A stretch of DNA of 64,000 nucleotides from NCBI GenBank assembly GCA_037577475.1, contig CM075184.1, positions 7,931,094 to 7,995,093 of the forward strand, given 5' to 3'. The number at the start of each line of letters is the position of its first letter. Positions within the stretch are counted from its first letter, which is position 1. Shown here piece by piece: positions 22,996 through 47,500 of the stretch. The position numbers and the translations under genes were made by a program. The notes under the pieces are model-generated. The model was not told where the DNA came from, searched no databases, and worked only from the letters and a program-made list of their open reading frames with translations. Source of the DNA: Chaunax sp. Z400. Its lineage: Eukaryota > Chordata > Actinopteri > Lophiiformes > Chaunacidae.

Positions 22996-23340
22996 ATAAT
23001 TATTTTAGTTATTTTAGTCATTGATGATGTGTGCTAATCACTGATATATGTGTGATATCTGATAAACATTTACTAAAAGCTTTTGTTGTGGCTTGGTCTA
23101 CAAACTACTTCCTCATAGCTGAAGTTTTAATGGCATTGGCAGAAGAAAATACTCTACTATTTATTTTCCAACAGAATAAGTACTTCCTGGCCGAGTATGA
23201 ATGTGTTATATTGATACCTCCACTATGGAGTGGATGTGGAGTGGCCATAAGATATGATCAGCTGTGATGTTCCTGCCTCTTTCTAATCTTCCTCTCCTGC
23301 CAAAAGAAGTGGTTGCTCCTCCCTCTTTCAATGCACCCTC

Positions 23341-23528
23341 CCCTCCCCTACGTCTTCATATATACTGCAGTACTTTGCTCTGTTTGATACTGGGGATTGC
23401 AACTTATACTGCAACTGATCTCAGTCTTTTACAACTGAGAGAGTTTATCAAGCTTATGTGTAGCTAGTGCAACTTTACTGAGCAATAATAGCAATATATT
23501 ACATTTCCATACAGCTCTAGGGACAGAC
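23341..23528 (+). promoter_or_regulatory. Putative tph1 core promoter and 5' UTR
   Basis: CATATATA at 23357-23364 is a TATA-like box about 165 bp before the start codon, in a pyrimidine-rich context with CCCTCCCCTACGTC just upstream. The inference is that transcription begins near 23385-23395. A further non-coding exon upstream cannot be excluded. Confidence 0.4.
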
Positions 23529-35198
<11,670 letters not shown>

Positions 35199-36020
35199 TC
35201 AGTTGCAGACTGAATTTGGCCTGAATTTAACCAACGTGGCAAAATAATTGTGACACGATTTGGATGGCACTGTTTTTAAAGCCAATCATCATGTAATTAC
35301 ATAGTCGTGACTGGGAAGCTTGGGTTATTTTGAAAGTTCTAATATATTCAACGTAGAGCTTAAAGCAACATTATGCAACTATTCTACATTAAAAGATACA
35401 GCATTACAGCATTACAGCATTACATCACACACAAGCATACAGCTGAGGTCTCCGGCTATAAAGAAGAGAGCTTGGTGTTCATTTGTCCAGACCTACTCCG
35501 CATTCACACGGGGCCCTTGAAATATGACAGCTGCAGTCACTTGGAGATATTTTACTGTTCATTAGACCACAAATAAGACAAGAATTGAATTGTTAAAATG
35601 ATGGACACTACAACGTCAACAAGCTGTAAACAATAATCTAATATAGGCAACAAATAATAGGAGATTATGTAATTGTGATATAGACTTTCCTGTCAAATGT
35701 TATGTTAAAATGTAGGAAATGTGGAGTCATATCTTGCCTAAGTGGATAACCTTTTATTTGATATAATTTTAGTACCTGTACAATTTTCTTTGTAGACTCA
35801 ATGTGGTGACTTGTGTCTAATGCTACGCTGTAATGATGGATTCTGATATTTATTGTTTTTGCTGATGCAACCTAATCGTTTGTGCCATTCCTCTTCTGTG
35901 ACGTGTTGTTGACAGCTGGCATACCCAGACATTAATGGATTACAAAACCATTGTTCACTGGATATGGAACCCGTTATATGTAATGGATATCAATCCAATA
36001 AAAGTAAAGCTACACGCACC
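35199..36020 (+). other. tph1 3' UTR
   Basis: Runs from the TGA (35196-35198) to the first good polyadenylation signal, AATAAA at 35997-36002. No AATAAA was noticed earlier. The end is inferred, not observed. Confidence 0.55.
35997..36002 (+). terminator. Polyadenylation signal of tph1
   Basis: A canonical AATAAA about 800 bp after the stop codon. Cleavage is expected 10-30 nt downstream. Confidence 0.55.
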
Positions 36021-36189
36021 TAGTTTGACATACTGTATATGAATTAAACAATTCTAACAGCGCAAGTGTCACTGTGTGTACACTACAGTTCATTACAGAC
36101 AGTTCAAACAGGAGAGACAAGTGAATTAAGTAAAGATAATTGTTTATTACAGCAGATATGTGGTAATCAAGTCTGCCACAAAGTCTTTG

Positions 36190-36320
36190 GCACTCAAACG
36201 CTTAAGGAAGACCCCCCCCCCCATGGAGTCCATATATGGGGTTGGTGATGGTCCTTCCACCAAGTTTCATGGAACTTGTTTTTGCATTATTATGCTGATA
36301 TTCAAACAAACACACCAACC
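36190..36320 (+). repeat. Dispersed fish repeat fragment
   Basis: CCTTCCACCAAGTTTCATGG and TTTTTGCATTATTATGCTG match the family seen at 24880-25025. A C-run of about 10 bases precedes it. Confidence 0.45.
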
Positions 36321-36810
36321 AAGCGACTTGAGTTAAAACATAACCTTGTCAATGGGAATATCTCAGAGGTTGTCATTACTAGTTGCACCACCAACACTCA
36401 CCTTTCCTTTCAGCTTCCGACCACTAAGATGACACACATTATGTCATGAGTACATTGCACCTGACTGATGGATAAGGGACCAAGTTGACTATTTCTGCAA
36501 GATAAATGACTGACTCATTGTGAAAGATAAGAACATTTAATTGCATATTTGTACAGAAGTTAAATCTTGTGGAAAAATGTCTGAAACTATTGTCTGACTG
36601 TGGTGAGTGTATGGTGACGCACTTCAGCTGTGATAAGCGCAGCAATAAGTGTGTGGGAGGCTGAGCATGTGGAGCTGGACAGGAAGCAGGTGCTTGATTG
36701 CGGTATTAAACAAGGTGCAAACAAAAAATAGTTTAACTGATTCTTATACATCACCAATTTACTTTAAGGCTAATTAAAAAACTTAAGCTTACTTTACTCT
36801 GTTATACCAT

Positions 36811-37182
36811 TTGATCGGATCAGTAACACTGGACGAGGAGAAGCTTGAGTACCTGGCAGTCTACATAGACGAGATATACCATCAGCTCCTCATGGGGGTC
36901 TACAAAGAGAAGCCACTCAGAGGATTCACCTGGAGGAGCCACATCACCCCTATGTGGATATCCTCACGTCCATTGACAGGACACTGTCCATCTTTGACGC
37001 CCGGCTTTCTTCGCCAGCAACAGGTGGTCTCACCTGCGGAGAACAAGGTCCTCAAGGAGTCGGTCAAATCTCTCACCAAAGGACTGACACGGCTTAGAAT
37101 GTTTTTTTGTCTACACCCTCTGTTATTATATCTGTGTCTCCCTCACCTTCCCCCGTTCATGTTCTCCCTCCTCACGGGATAA
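36811..37182 (+). other. Unrecognised open frame between tph1 and ap2a2
   Basis: A 123-codon frame begins MIGSVTLDEEKLEYLAVYID and continues with YHQLLMGVYKEKPLRGFTWR before turning low in quality. The first 40-60 residues look protein-like in composition. It neighbours L1 and piggyBac remnants, so a mobile-element origin is likely. No family was recognised. Confidence 0.3.
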
Positions 37183-37329
37183 ATTTCATGATCACATCAA
37201 CACAATGTTTAGTTGACAACGTCCACATACTCACATGCGCACACGCGCGTGCACACACACACACACATACACACATATTCTCGCTCACTCAGCCCATATA
37301 TTGAAGCAGCTAATTTAAATATGACCACA

Positions 37330-37675
37330 CTCAGGTTTGTCACTAATTGGATCAAACGAAAAGATACTTAAAATTTTGAATCAGCTGACTGACCTACAAA
37401 CAGACTGTCTTATTACAGGAGACTCCCACATCACAGACAGTAGATCATAAACTTCATTCACCACAATTCCCCCACACTAACCTATAACACCAAACAAAGA
37501 CGTTTTGACATTATGATCAATAGGAAAATAAATTTCACTCACAATAGCACTATTATATACCCAGAAGGTAGATACATAATAATTAATTTATCAATATATG
37601 CATTGCAAATATATATATGCCCCAAATGTTGATGACCCCTCCTTCTCTCACACCTTCTTCACCTCACTCTCTGCT
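37330..37675 (+). mobile_element. L1-like endonuclease remnant
   Basis: Across shifting plus frames it shows the start of an L1 endonuclease: a segment like LTDLQTDCLITGDSHITDS (cf. the usual FLQETH block), then PEGRYIIIN-like sequence, then YAPNVDDPSFSH. Frames are broken throughout. Confidence 0.6.
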
Positions 37676-38005
37676 TCACCAGTGTCTCTCTGGCTGAGAA
37701 GCTCCTTGAGAAAACCCTAACCATAGTGAAGACTCTTCGCCAGAATAAACCTGTCATGAAGTCATCCAAATCGAGGAAGATGTACAGCTCAGAATTTGGA
37801 TTCAATGGCAACATGACCATGAGGAGCTATGTGCCGAAGAAGGGAAAGGCTGTTGTCCTCCAAGGGCCAAGGGAAGAGGAAGAGGTGCAAGATCTGCCTA
37901 GCTGCTAAAGACAGAAAAGTCAGAAGCTGGTGTCCCCAGTGCACCAGGCCTGAGTGCAAGGAGCACAAACATGTAGTTGTCATTTGTAAGGCATGCAAGC
38001 ACTGA
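37676..38005 (+). pseudogene. piggyBac transposase C-terminal remnant with Cys-rich domain
   Basis: The frame reads LAEKLLEKTLTIVKTLRQNK, then YSSEFGFNGNMTMRSYVPKK, the typical piggyBac C-terminal catalytic-domain strands. After a frame change comes CKICLAAKDRKVRSWCPQC and CKEHKHVVVICKACKH, then a TGA at 38003-38005. This is the zinc-binding cross-brace tail of piggyBac transposases with its cysteines in order. The N-terminal two-thirds are absent. Confidence 0.75.
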
Positions 38006-38399
38006 GATGGTAATTTACACTGTGCCCATATGATTTTATTCCATCAGTTTTCTTTTTCTTTTATTCGGTCACATTCACCACAGATCACCATGTTCATAAC
38101 AGTTCACTACACTTCACCACGGTTCACTACAGTTCAATATCAGTGTTATCCATGATTTGTGTATGTCATGTGTGACAAGTTGACAAATAAACATTTTAAA
38201 TATTAAATGCTTTGTTGTTTGGCCCAAATTACTGCTAAAATAATTATTTTAATAAAAGTATTATTATAGTATTTTTTAATTTTTTTTTCCTAAATCACAC
38301 TTGCATACATGGGTCATTTTTTACCCTTGTGCAAAGGGTTAAGGAACTCCACATGTATGGAACGCAGCCCTGTGCTTTAGGCTGTAGGTGTGGCTCGAG

Positions 38400-38551
38400 A
38401 TGTTTTGAACCCAGCCGCAGCCTGTCTGCTTACTGTCTGAACTACTCGGCATTGCTAGCTGGTTAGCAAATTTGGAAACAAAGTCACCCGGTATAGTTAG
38501 GTTATTTTAGGTACAGAGGAGATAACGTGACATTAACAGGGGGTGGACAAA
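38400..38551 (+). promoter_or_regulatory. ap2a2 promoter-proximal region and 5' UTR
   Basis: Directly upstream of the conserved start ATG at 38552-38554, in context ACAAAATGC. No TATA box was seen, as is common for housekeeping genes. The exact transcription start is unknown. Confidence 0.4.
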
Positions 38552-41500
38552 ATGCCTGCAGTCTCTAAAGGTGATGGGATGCGTGGCCTGGCCGTGTTCA
38601 TCTCTGACATTAGAAACTGTAAGTTTGTTTATTACATTCATAACAGTTCTTGGTCAGGCTAGTTAGAGCAAACTTTAGTTTGTTGTTGTAACGTTGACCA
38701 GCATTAGCGGTCTGACTGGAGCAGACATGTCAAGAATTGTCTCTTTAGCCCGTTATACTCACAATTTTGGTAACTTTAACACATTAAATTGTGTTTAAAT
38801 ATCCACTTAACTGGCTAGTTTACGCTAGCTACGTTAGCCGCTAGCTTCCACTTGTAAACGTCACGTCGAAGGGCGTGGACCACAGCTGAAGTGGAGACAA
38901 TACAAAACTGAGTTTTACAAGTGAAGTGAAGTTGGTGTAATTTATCCTTTCCACATAATTTACTGCCATGAATCTGTACCGTTTCATTTGCTGTAAAACA
39001 TTACAACTTTTACATTTGACTTCGTTAGAAATACTACAGTCAAAAAGTATAGTAAACATAGTATGAACAAGTATGAACAGCTCTGATGTAATTTACACAA
39101 TAGTAGCAAAAAGTGGGTTTAAACCTCCCAACTAGATCTCAAACATTCCCTCTAATTTCAAGCGTCCAGCTGGAGACATTTTAGAGGAACTGGTCAGTTC
39201 AAGAAGACACACACACACACACAGACACACACAAATACAAATGTCACATACTGTTATTCACTGTGTATTCAAGTGTATTTCTACACAGCGATTGCCTAAC
39301 ATCCATTCTCTACGCCTTCCCCACTTCCCCAATGCTGTATGCCTTACCGCATATATGTCATAATAAACGTACTATATTGATCAGATAAAATCAGATAAAG
39401 AATGTTAAGGCTTTTCGGATTCTCTCAGAATCTAGAATCTACAGAAGCATATTTATTTCACTCACCTAAGGGAGAAAAAAAAACACAGATTCAATCTCTG
39501 GCTTAAGCTCACAGGAATGTGACAAGACCTCAGATAACCTTACATTACAGCAATGCTTCAATGGAAAGCATTGCACTGCACATAGAACCACAGTGGTTTC
39601 TGCTGTTAAAAAAAGGCAATTAATGCTACACTGGGCACAAACTCATCAAAATGCTTTGTTGAAGATTAGAAAAACTATGGTGGTAATATGAGTAGACCCG
39701 CTGGTCTATTGAGCATGGTTTAAATGCCAGAGCCTACTAGAGTAGTGTTACTGAGCGTGTGCATCTCTTTCTGGCAACAGTCTGTTCGTTGTCTCTTGGC
39801 GACTTTCAGCAGGATAGCACACCTTCCCTCCAGCACCTAGTTGATACCAATGCCATGGACGGTTTTGGTTGTCCTGGGGATGCGGGCGTATCTCATAGAG
39901 TGGCCACTGACTGTAGCTAATATGTCTCTGTATGATAGCGCTCCATTGTCCTTTATAAAATCACATAAAGGAGCCATAACATCACAATGAGTCACAGTTT
40001 CTTGATATGATGGACACAGCGAGTGTTTATCAAGCGAGTTCATTCCTCTTAGTTTGTCAGAAAGGAGCAAAGCAGCGTAAATCAAGGAAGGAGGATGGTA
40101 ATTTAACTATGAGTGATCACAGCATGACATAACATGCAACATATCTTGGATCTATTTGCAGGTAAAAGTAAAGAGGCAGAAATTAAGAGGATCAACAAAG
40201 AACTGGCCAATATCCGTTCCAAATTTAAAGGTAGGTGAACAGTTCTGACAGACAAGGCTACACTTCAGGGATAGCTTAGCATACGGCATGGAGAGCCATG
40301 AAAGTCTGATTCATCACTGCTGGTGGATTTTTTTTTTTTTGACTGGATAAAAACATTTGCCATGCCGTGCCAAAAGTTCTCCCGTTGCTGTTAAATGTCA
40401 CACACCTCACTGTGAATTCATGTGTCTGTTTTAATCTCTGGTTGATGTTGTTTGTTTTGCCACCTGTTCCTCTCCACCGAAAATTTGTTTTCCTCTCGAA
40501 GGAATCTGCCTCCTCTGACTGTATTAGTGTCCTGCATACTTGTATATGTTCATTGTAGCATATTCCCTATGTCTCCTGTCTGCATTATGCCAACGTTTGA
40601 CCCATTTCTTCGGTGGTATTTTTGTGTGTGTGTGTGCATAAATTGTAAAAGTTACAGAATTTGTCTACCCCAGCCAAATCGAGTCTGATACTGGAAATGT
40701 ATGGGGGTAAGAGGTTACAGGCACTGTTTGACAATAGTTCAATGGAGCAGCTACTGCCCTCCCTGGTGACTTGTGTCCAGGCCATCATTTAAAACTAGAA
40801 AACCATGCACATTAAAGGTTGGCCAAAGTCAAGTCCCACAAAAATGAACAGAAATTTGACCCATTGCTGCAATTGTAGTTGGACTTTCTTGCCATACAAC
40901 TTGACTTTTTTTTTTACCGACATTTAGTTTCTGTGTCACCCTGACCAAACATTTGCTAATTACTCTGAAGTTACAAAAGAGTTTTAGTACCTCGTGCAGA
41001 TTAATGGCGGCACTATAAAGGATAGCGAAGAAGCATGTTCAACTTCATGGCCAGCAAACGAACTACACAGGCTACCAGGCACAGACAGAGTAGTTTTAGA
41101 GCAGGATATTCCTGAGATCCTGAAAGATCCCTGAACTCATTTGTTCTCTTAATGGAAATCACATATCATGGTTAGTGTTTAAGTGGAATTTCGTCATTAG
41201 GTAATGTTAAAGATTCAAATCATCAGTTGATAAGCCCCCAAAAGGAGAACCATTGGTCAGTCGAGTCACTGCACCTAGCATGAGCTACACTATGAACTTT
41301 AACAAGCTGAGTCTGAAAATAACCCAGCTACAAAATGAGCTGTGGTAGAAACAGAGGGGAGAGGGACACAGACTATTTTCTCAGAATAGTAATTAGGTAT
41401 CATTGGAGAAAACATCAGTAATAATGTTGAGTGTTTTTACATAAAAAACAAAATATAGAGTGGACAAAGCAGGACCTCAAACACACCCCTGGGCAAAAAA

Positions 41501-44500
41501 AGTGAGGTAACATATTTTGTGCAATTAGTCTTCGCTTTATTGAATAGAGTCAAAATATATGCCGATAAAATGCAAAAACATTTGATGTGTCTGTGTAAGC
41601 ATGTTCGACTTTTTTTTTTGTGATATGTTTTATTGAAATAAAGGTATATGCGATTATAGATTAGTTTCATGAAATTTTCCCAAAAAACAATATCATCAGG
41701 GATTTAAAAGAAAAAAGTCCTGTTAACAACAATAATAATAATAATGATAAAAGTAAATAAATAAATGAAAACATAAGATACATAAGTAGCCACAGTGTTG
41801 GCTTTAGCTCTATTAATTGTGGCAGTGGATCTTTCCAAAATACAAATGTTCATGAAAAAATTTAACCAACTTCTCTTCAATGTTTGACATTTTTTTAATA
41901 GACTTTGTTTTGGGGAAAAAATAGGACAGTTCCATCTTGATTTTCATTCTTCTTCAGGCATATCTAACTGCTCTAAAGCCAATCAGGTTTTTATTTGCCC
42001 TCGGTTAAAACTTATTTTCATATTTGACCTACATGCATACACAGAAGTCTCTGTGTGCAGGAGTGTAAGTGAATTAACCTACCAAAGTGTCAGGCTAGTT
42101 GACTTACACTGAGCCTAAGACCTGACTTAGGTGGCTGAACATTGTTCATCTCTGTGATATTGGTGTATGACCACACTGCGCCTGAAGAGTAAAGCTGTTA
42201 TTTTGGTTTCAAAATGTCTTCAAAAACGTCTAAATTTACCCAGTGAAGTAAGAATCACTCTGGAATAATGAGTCATGTTTTGAGCCAGTGCTCCAAAACG
42301 CTGAAAAATTCAGCCCAGAATTCCTCTTCACCACTGTGTCCACATTTGTTTACCATCATCATTCAGCTTTGAAAATCCTAAAATCTTATTTTCATTCCAT
42401 TGGTGAATCATTATCTCCTGCCACGAAGTGAGGAGGGGCAGAAAGAAATGGGTTCCCCTCCCTCCATCCTGTCTGTCTGTCCATTATGTTTCCTTTACAG
42501 AGAATAACTCAAAAACTGTTTAATATTTTTTCACTTGACCTTCTAAACTCAACAGCCAAGTACTGACTTGGTGCCTTTTCCTATTTAGGGACCTTTGTTG
42601 TTTTTATTATTTTCTTCGGTTTCATGGTTATGAGTTGGACCTAGGCTCAATCACTGGGTCTCAGATGAGGGTTTTTGAGGCCCAACTCAAAAACGTCTCA
42701 CAAGTACACATCTCCCATGTACTGGAGAGCTGCCTTTTAACAGTTTGGGAATTTTAGGTATTTTCTAATTTTCTTTATTTTAATTTTGAAGATTGAACTT
42801 TTTCTCCGTTATGCTTCAAGAATTGCCATTTACAGGGACAACTTAAATAACTTCATTCTAACTGTCTTCCTTCAATGAGATGCACCCATGGTGGGGCATC
42901 CTGACTGTTTCATGTTTGTTTGGCTATAAAAATGGGATCTGTCAAAATCGACCCTGCCTTCTCCTCCACTGCTCACCAGTTTGGGATAAAATAACTGAAT
43001 GCATTCCACAGTGTCTGCCGTGCTCACAGGGCAAGGTCAGACCATTGAAATTCCTGCATGCGTAACTGTCGACCTTCATGTCTATCTTTGTGTGTGGGTG
43101 TGGATGTGTGTGTGTGTATTTGCATGTGTGTGGATAGGAGACAAGGCTCTAGATGGCTACAGTAAAAAAAAGTACGTCTGCAAGCTGCTCTTTATCTTTC
43201 TTCTGGGCCATGATATCGACTTTGGACACATGGAGGCCGTCAACCTCCTCAGCTCCAACAAGTACACAGAGAAGCAAATTGTAAGTTTGTCTTTGTGTTC
43301 ATCTGGTGTCTAAAGTTAAGAGAATTTATGTTTGGTGCACAAATTATTTGACATGTGTTGTTTCTTCTTTTTTGTTATAATTGCACTAAAAAGCATTTTT
43401 TCCCCTGTCCCTTTTCAGGGTTACCTGTTCATCTCAGTGCTGGTGAACTCTAACAGTGACCTGATCCGTCTAATCAACACCGGCATTAAGAATGACCTGG
43501 CCAGCCGCAACCCGACCTTCATGAACCTGGCCCTGCACTGCATTGCTAACGTGGGCAGCAGAGAAATGGCTGAGGCTTTTGCTTCTGAAATCCCAAGAAT
43601 CTTAGTGGCTGGGTTTGTACATCAACTTAATGCATAGAGGTTTTAACTAACCGACATTAAGCAGCTGATCTGTAAAAAAAACAAACACCAGTAGCTTATT
43701 TACATTTACAAAACCAATAATGCACTGTGACATTTGGCTTGTCACAAGGATTGAGATTATTTGGCCTTAATTGTTAGAATAGCTTCCATGCGACTGTATA
43801 AAGCAGCTGGATGAACAGATGGACAGCAATGTCATATTTCCATCACTTTTCCCACATTGTTTTCCACTGTGTGTTGTTTGACTGGCAAACTTTAATGATG
43901 TCATCTGGTTGTGCTTATTCTGCTACGAGTAGGGAATTGAATTAGCCTTTAGTGCCACTGACTATTTATTTCTGAAGGCGCTTCACGTTTCCAGGAGCAT
44001 CTTTTGACGTGATCACGGATCATTTAGTGGCAACGACAAACAACCGCGGCACCGCTGGGTTCTCCTTTTCCTTCTGGTTTTAAGCCAGATGAAAAAGGAG
44101 AGCCCGAAAACAGAGAATTGTCAATTTGCAGAGGAGCCGCAACAGTCTAAACCGCCACTACCACAAATCTAACAAACCTGTGGATCACCTGCCCCTCTCA
44201 GTACACTGTCCTTGGAAAGATGGCCATAGCTGCAGGTCCATCCAGGTATTTGGATGTTACTGAAGCTTTCAGACGAACATCTAATTATAAATGTGAAAAT
44301 GCCAATTAACGGCTTATCTTCATAATGAGTATTTGTATATTATAACACTGTGATTAGACTATAATGGTGCCATAAAATGAAGAGAAAAAGACCACTGAAA
44401 CAGATCAAATTGATCGTGACAGCCCACAGATCACTTGTTGACCTAATACTTGAGGTTTTTATTCATATTAACATTTCCTCTGCAGATTGTATTTGTTACA

Positions 44501-47500
44501 TGGTCACTCTAAATGCCCCTTACATAGTTATAGATTTCAGTGTAAGTGATACAGTCTTCTATTACAGCGTTCTAAGATTCAAATTGTGTTCACACGCACA
44601 AGGGATTTACAGGAAATAACACATGCGTGCATGTCAACGAGCGTCCTTGTTTACAGTGATTACAGGCCTGTTGTTGTGTAACACCAGGGTATGTCTGGAT
44701 ATATTAAAAGACCCTCCTCCCTGGCTTGAGAGAGCAGCGATGGCTGAGCTAGACAGTGAATGAATGCCTGTTTCTTGATTCTTGTTGTATTTAACTTTAA
44801 AATAACATGATTAAATAGTACTGAAGCAATCATTTCAGTATTTGCTGTGGTGGTTCATACACTCTGTACTGTAAACGTATCATCATCACACTAGTAATAA
44901 TAATAATAATAATAAACTTTATTTGTATAGTAATGACAGGTGTTTCCAAAACAACCTGGAAATCCTAAGGATTAGAACTTTGAGTCTAAAATTGTGACAT
45001 TGATTATTTCAATTTGATATTGCTGATGTGTTGGAATATGATGAATGAAGCTGTATTGTGTGTATATCTATCAGGGACACCATGGACAGTGTGAAGCAGA
45101 GTGCAGCGCTATGCATGCTACGACTCAACAGGACTTCTCCTGACCTGGTGCCTATGGGTGAATGGACAGCACGAGTGGTCCATCTGCTTAATGATCAGCA
45201 CCTGGTAAGACTCTGCACCCAATCGTGTCCCATTTTCTTCACACTGATTCTAAGGTGGTGGGTGGGTTTTCTCCAGGTGGTCTGGCTTCTTCCCACAGTC
45301 CAAAAATGTAAATGTAAGTAGATTTGTGAGTCTAGGTTGCCCCCAGGTGTACATGAGAGTGTGGATGGTTGTTGGTCTCTTACTTAATTAGTCATTATAA
45401 TAAGAAAGTTTCTCAAAATAATGAATCAGTACCTCAAAATAACATAATTATTACTTTGAAAAGGTAAAAGAAAAGAGTCATTATTTCAAGATACTGTCAT
45501 TAAATAAGACACTAAGTCATTACATTGAGATAAATAAGTCATTATTTACTCATTATTTAAGGAAAGTCTCTTATTTCAATGACTTGTAGGATGTTTTTTG
45601 GCGTAAATGGGCTTCCATAGAGAGGCTCCAAAAAACGATTGGAAAATAAATGTTGGTAAAAACATTTTGATGTCTCTAAAGTTTAATTGGCTGTAGCTCT
45701 CTGTAGTTGTAGTTTCATTGATGTCAGATGTTGCACATAGAGTATCATTTCCTGTGTACAATGTTAAGGTGTATTTATTTATTTGATATACTACCTGCTT
45801 AAGCTGTTCACTATGATAATTAGCATTTAGTGCATACTGTATAGAATTGGTGTGAAGTGTGGATTTGGGAGACAGCGTCCACTTTCTAACGTCTGTGCAC
45901 TTGAAACACGCCCAGGATGATGATATATTGTGTCATTTGGGATTTGTTTTTTGTTTAAATTTGTGTCTGTGTTTTCAGGGAGTGGTAACAGCAGCCACCA
46001 GCCTCATCACCACTCTGGCCCAGAAGAGTCCTGATGACTTTAAAACCTCCATCTCATTGGCTGTGGCCAGGCTCAGTAGGGTGAGTGTCTTTCTGTAACT
46101 TCACATGATAACATCATCTCATGAGGTCAAAGATCAAATCTGATTTCACCCTCTGCGTTATCTTGTTTTTGCTCATCCAGATCGTGACTTCTGCATCCAT
46201 CGACCTGCAGGACTACACATATTACTTTGTTGCTGCGCCATGGTTATCTGTCAAACTGCTGCGCCTGCTACAGTGCTACCCTCCACCTGGTATGGTACAG
46301 TACAGTCCCATCACTGTGTTACCACTATCTACATCTAGTTACTGTATAATTTCCAAGGTTTATTTAATGTTCATAGTGACATATCTCAACACTCGTTAAT
46401 CAGATTTAAAACTTAATGTGAATATTCTTGGTCCATGATCATTCCTGATTCCATTATTGCAGCTTCTTTCATTCCTGGTACTTTTATTTACCTTTACTAG
46501 TTTACTAATTGACTTTACTACATAAGTCAACTTATCAGATTTCTCTGCAACCTAATTATTTGCACATCTTTATTAAATTTGCTTCTGGTGACTATCAACT
46601 ATCTTCTTTGGGAATCCCATTCCTTTTCATCTAGCATGATGTAGCATGTTAACGCTTGTTTTCATCTCCATTTCAAACCCACATCCTGACAGGAGTTGAT
46701 TCGTCCATTACATGTGCTTGACATGCTTTGCTTAGGTTTGCAGATACTTGACATACAGCTAAACATGTTTGTTTGAGAAAGCATAATTCCATCTTAAATT
46801 ACAATGTGACTCAATAGAACAGCGTACCTCTGCTGATGCCCAACATTTCTCTCTGGCTTTCCTGACCCATGCCCCACTCCTCCACAGTGTTTCATGGAAA
46901 AATGGGTTTAATAGTTATTGCATAATAGGGAAGAATAGTTTCATAATGTTTAGGATCGTTGAAAAAATCATTTTATTAGCCCCTCTATCCGTTCACACAG
47001 GTGAACCTCCTTAATAACTCCTTGGTAGAGGTAATAAAATCCTTTCCCAGAAATCCTCCAATACAGATTAATAGCATCTCTTTAGAGCTGCTGATTGAAT
47101 GTATAAATGCATAAATAACTTATTGGAAATTCATTTTATTCCTTTCTTTCAAAGAGTGAAATGAGGAGGAGATCGATATCAATCTGTTTGTTATTCCCAG
47201 CTAACATCAACTGACTTCACTTTACATGGAACTCTTGTGGCACCAGCATCAATTTTATGAGCACTGTAAATCTTTTAGCTGACGTGTTGCCATAGTTTCT
47301 GTTGGTTTGGTTAATTGAATGGAAATTTATGAAACATAACACTTGCACAACATTGTCATATATTTTTGTTAGAACATTGTTTTTTGACAGCTGATCCTAA
47401 AGCTGGACAGGAATACTGTATGTATGGATGACTCCAACCTAAATCACAAATGGTCTTTTTTTCTCCATGTCTGTTCACATACATGCTGAGTAAACAAGAT

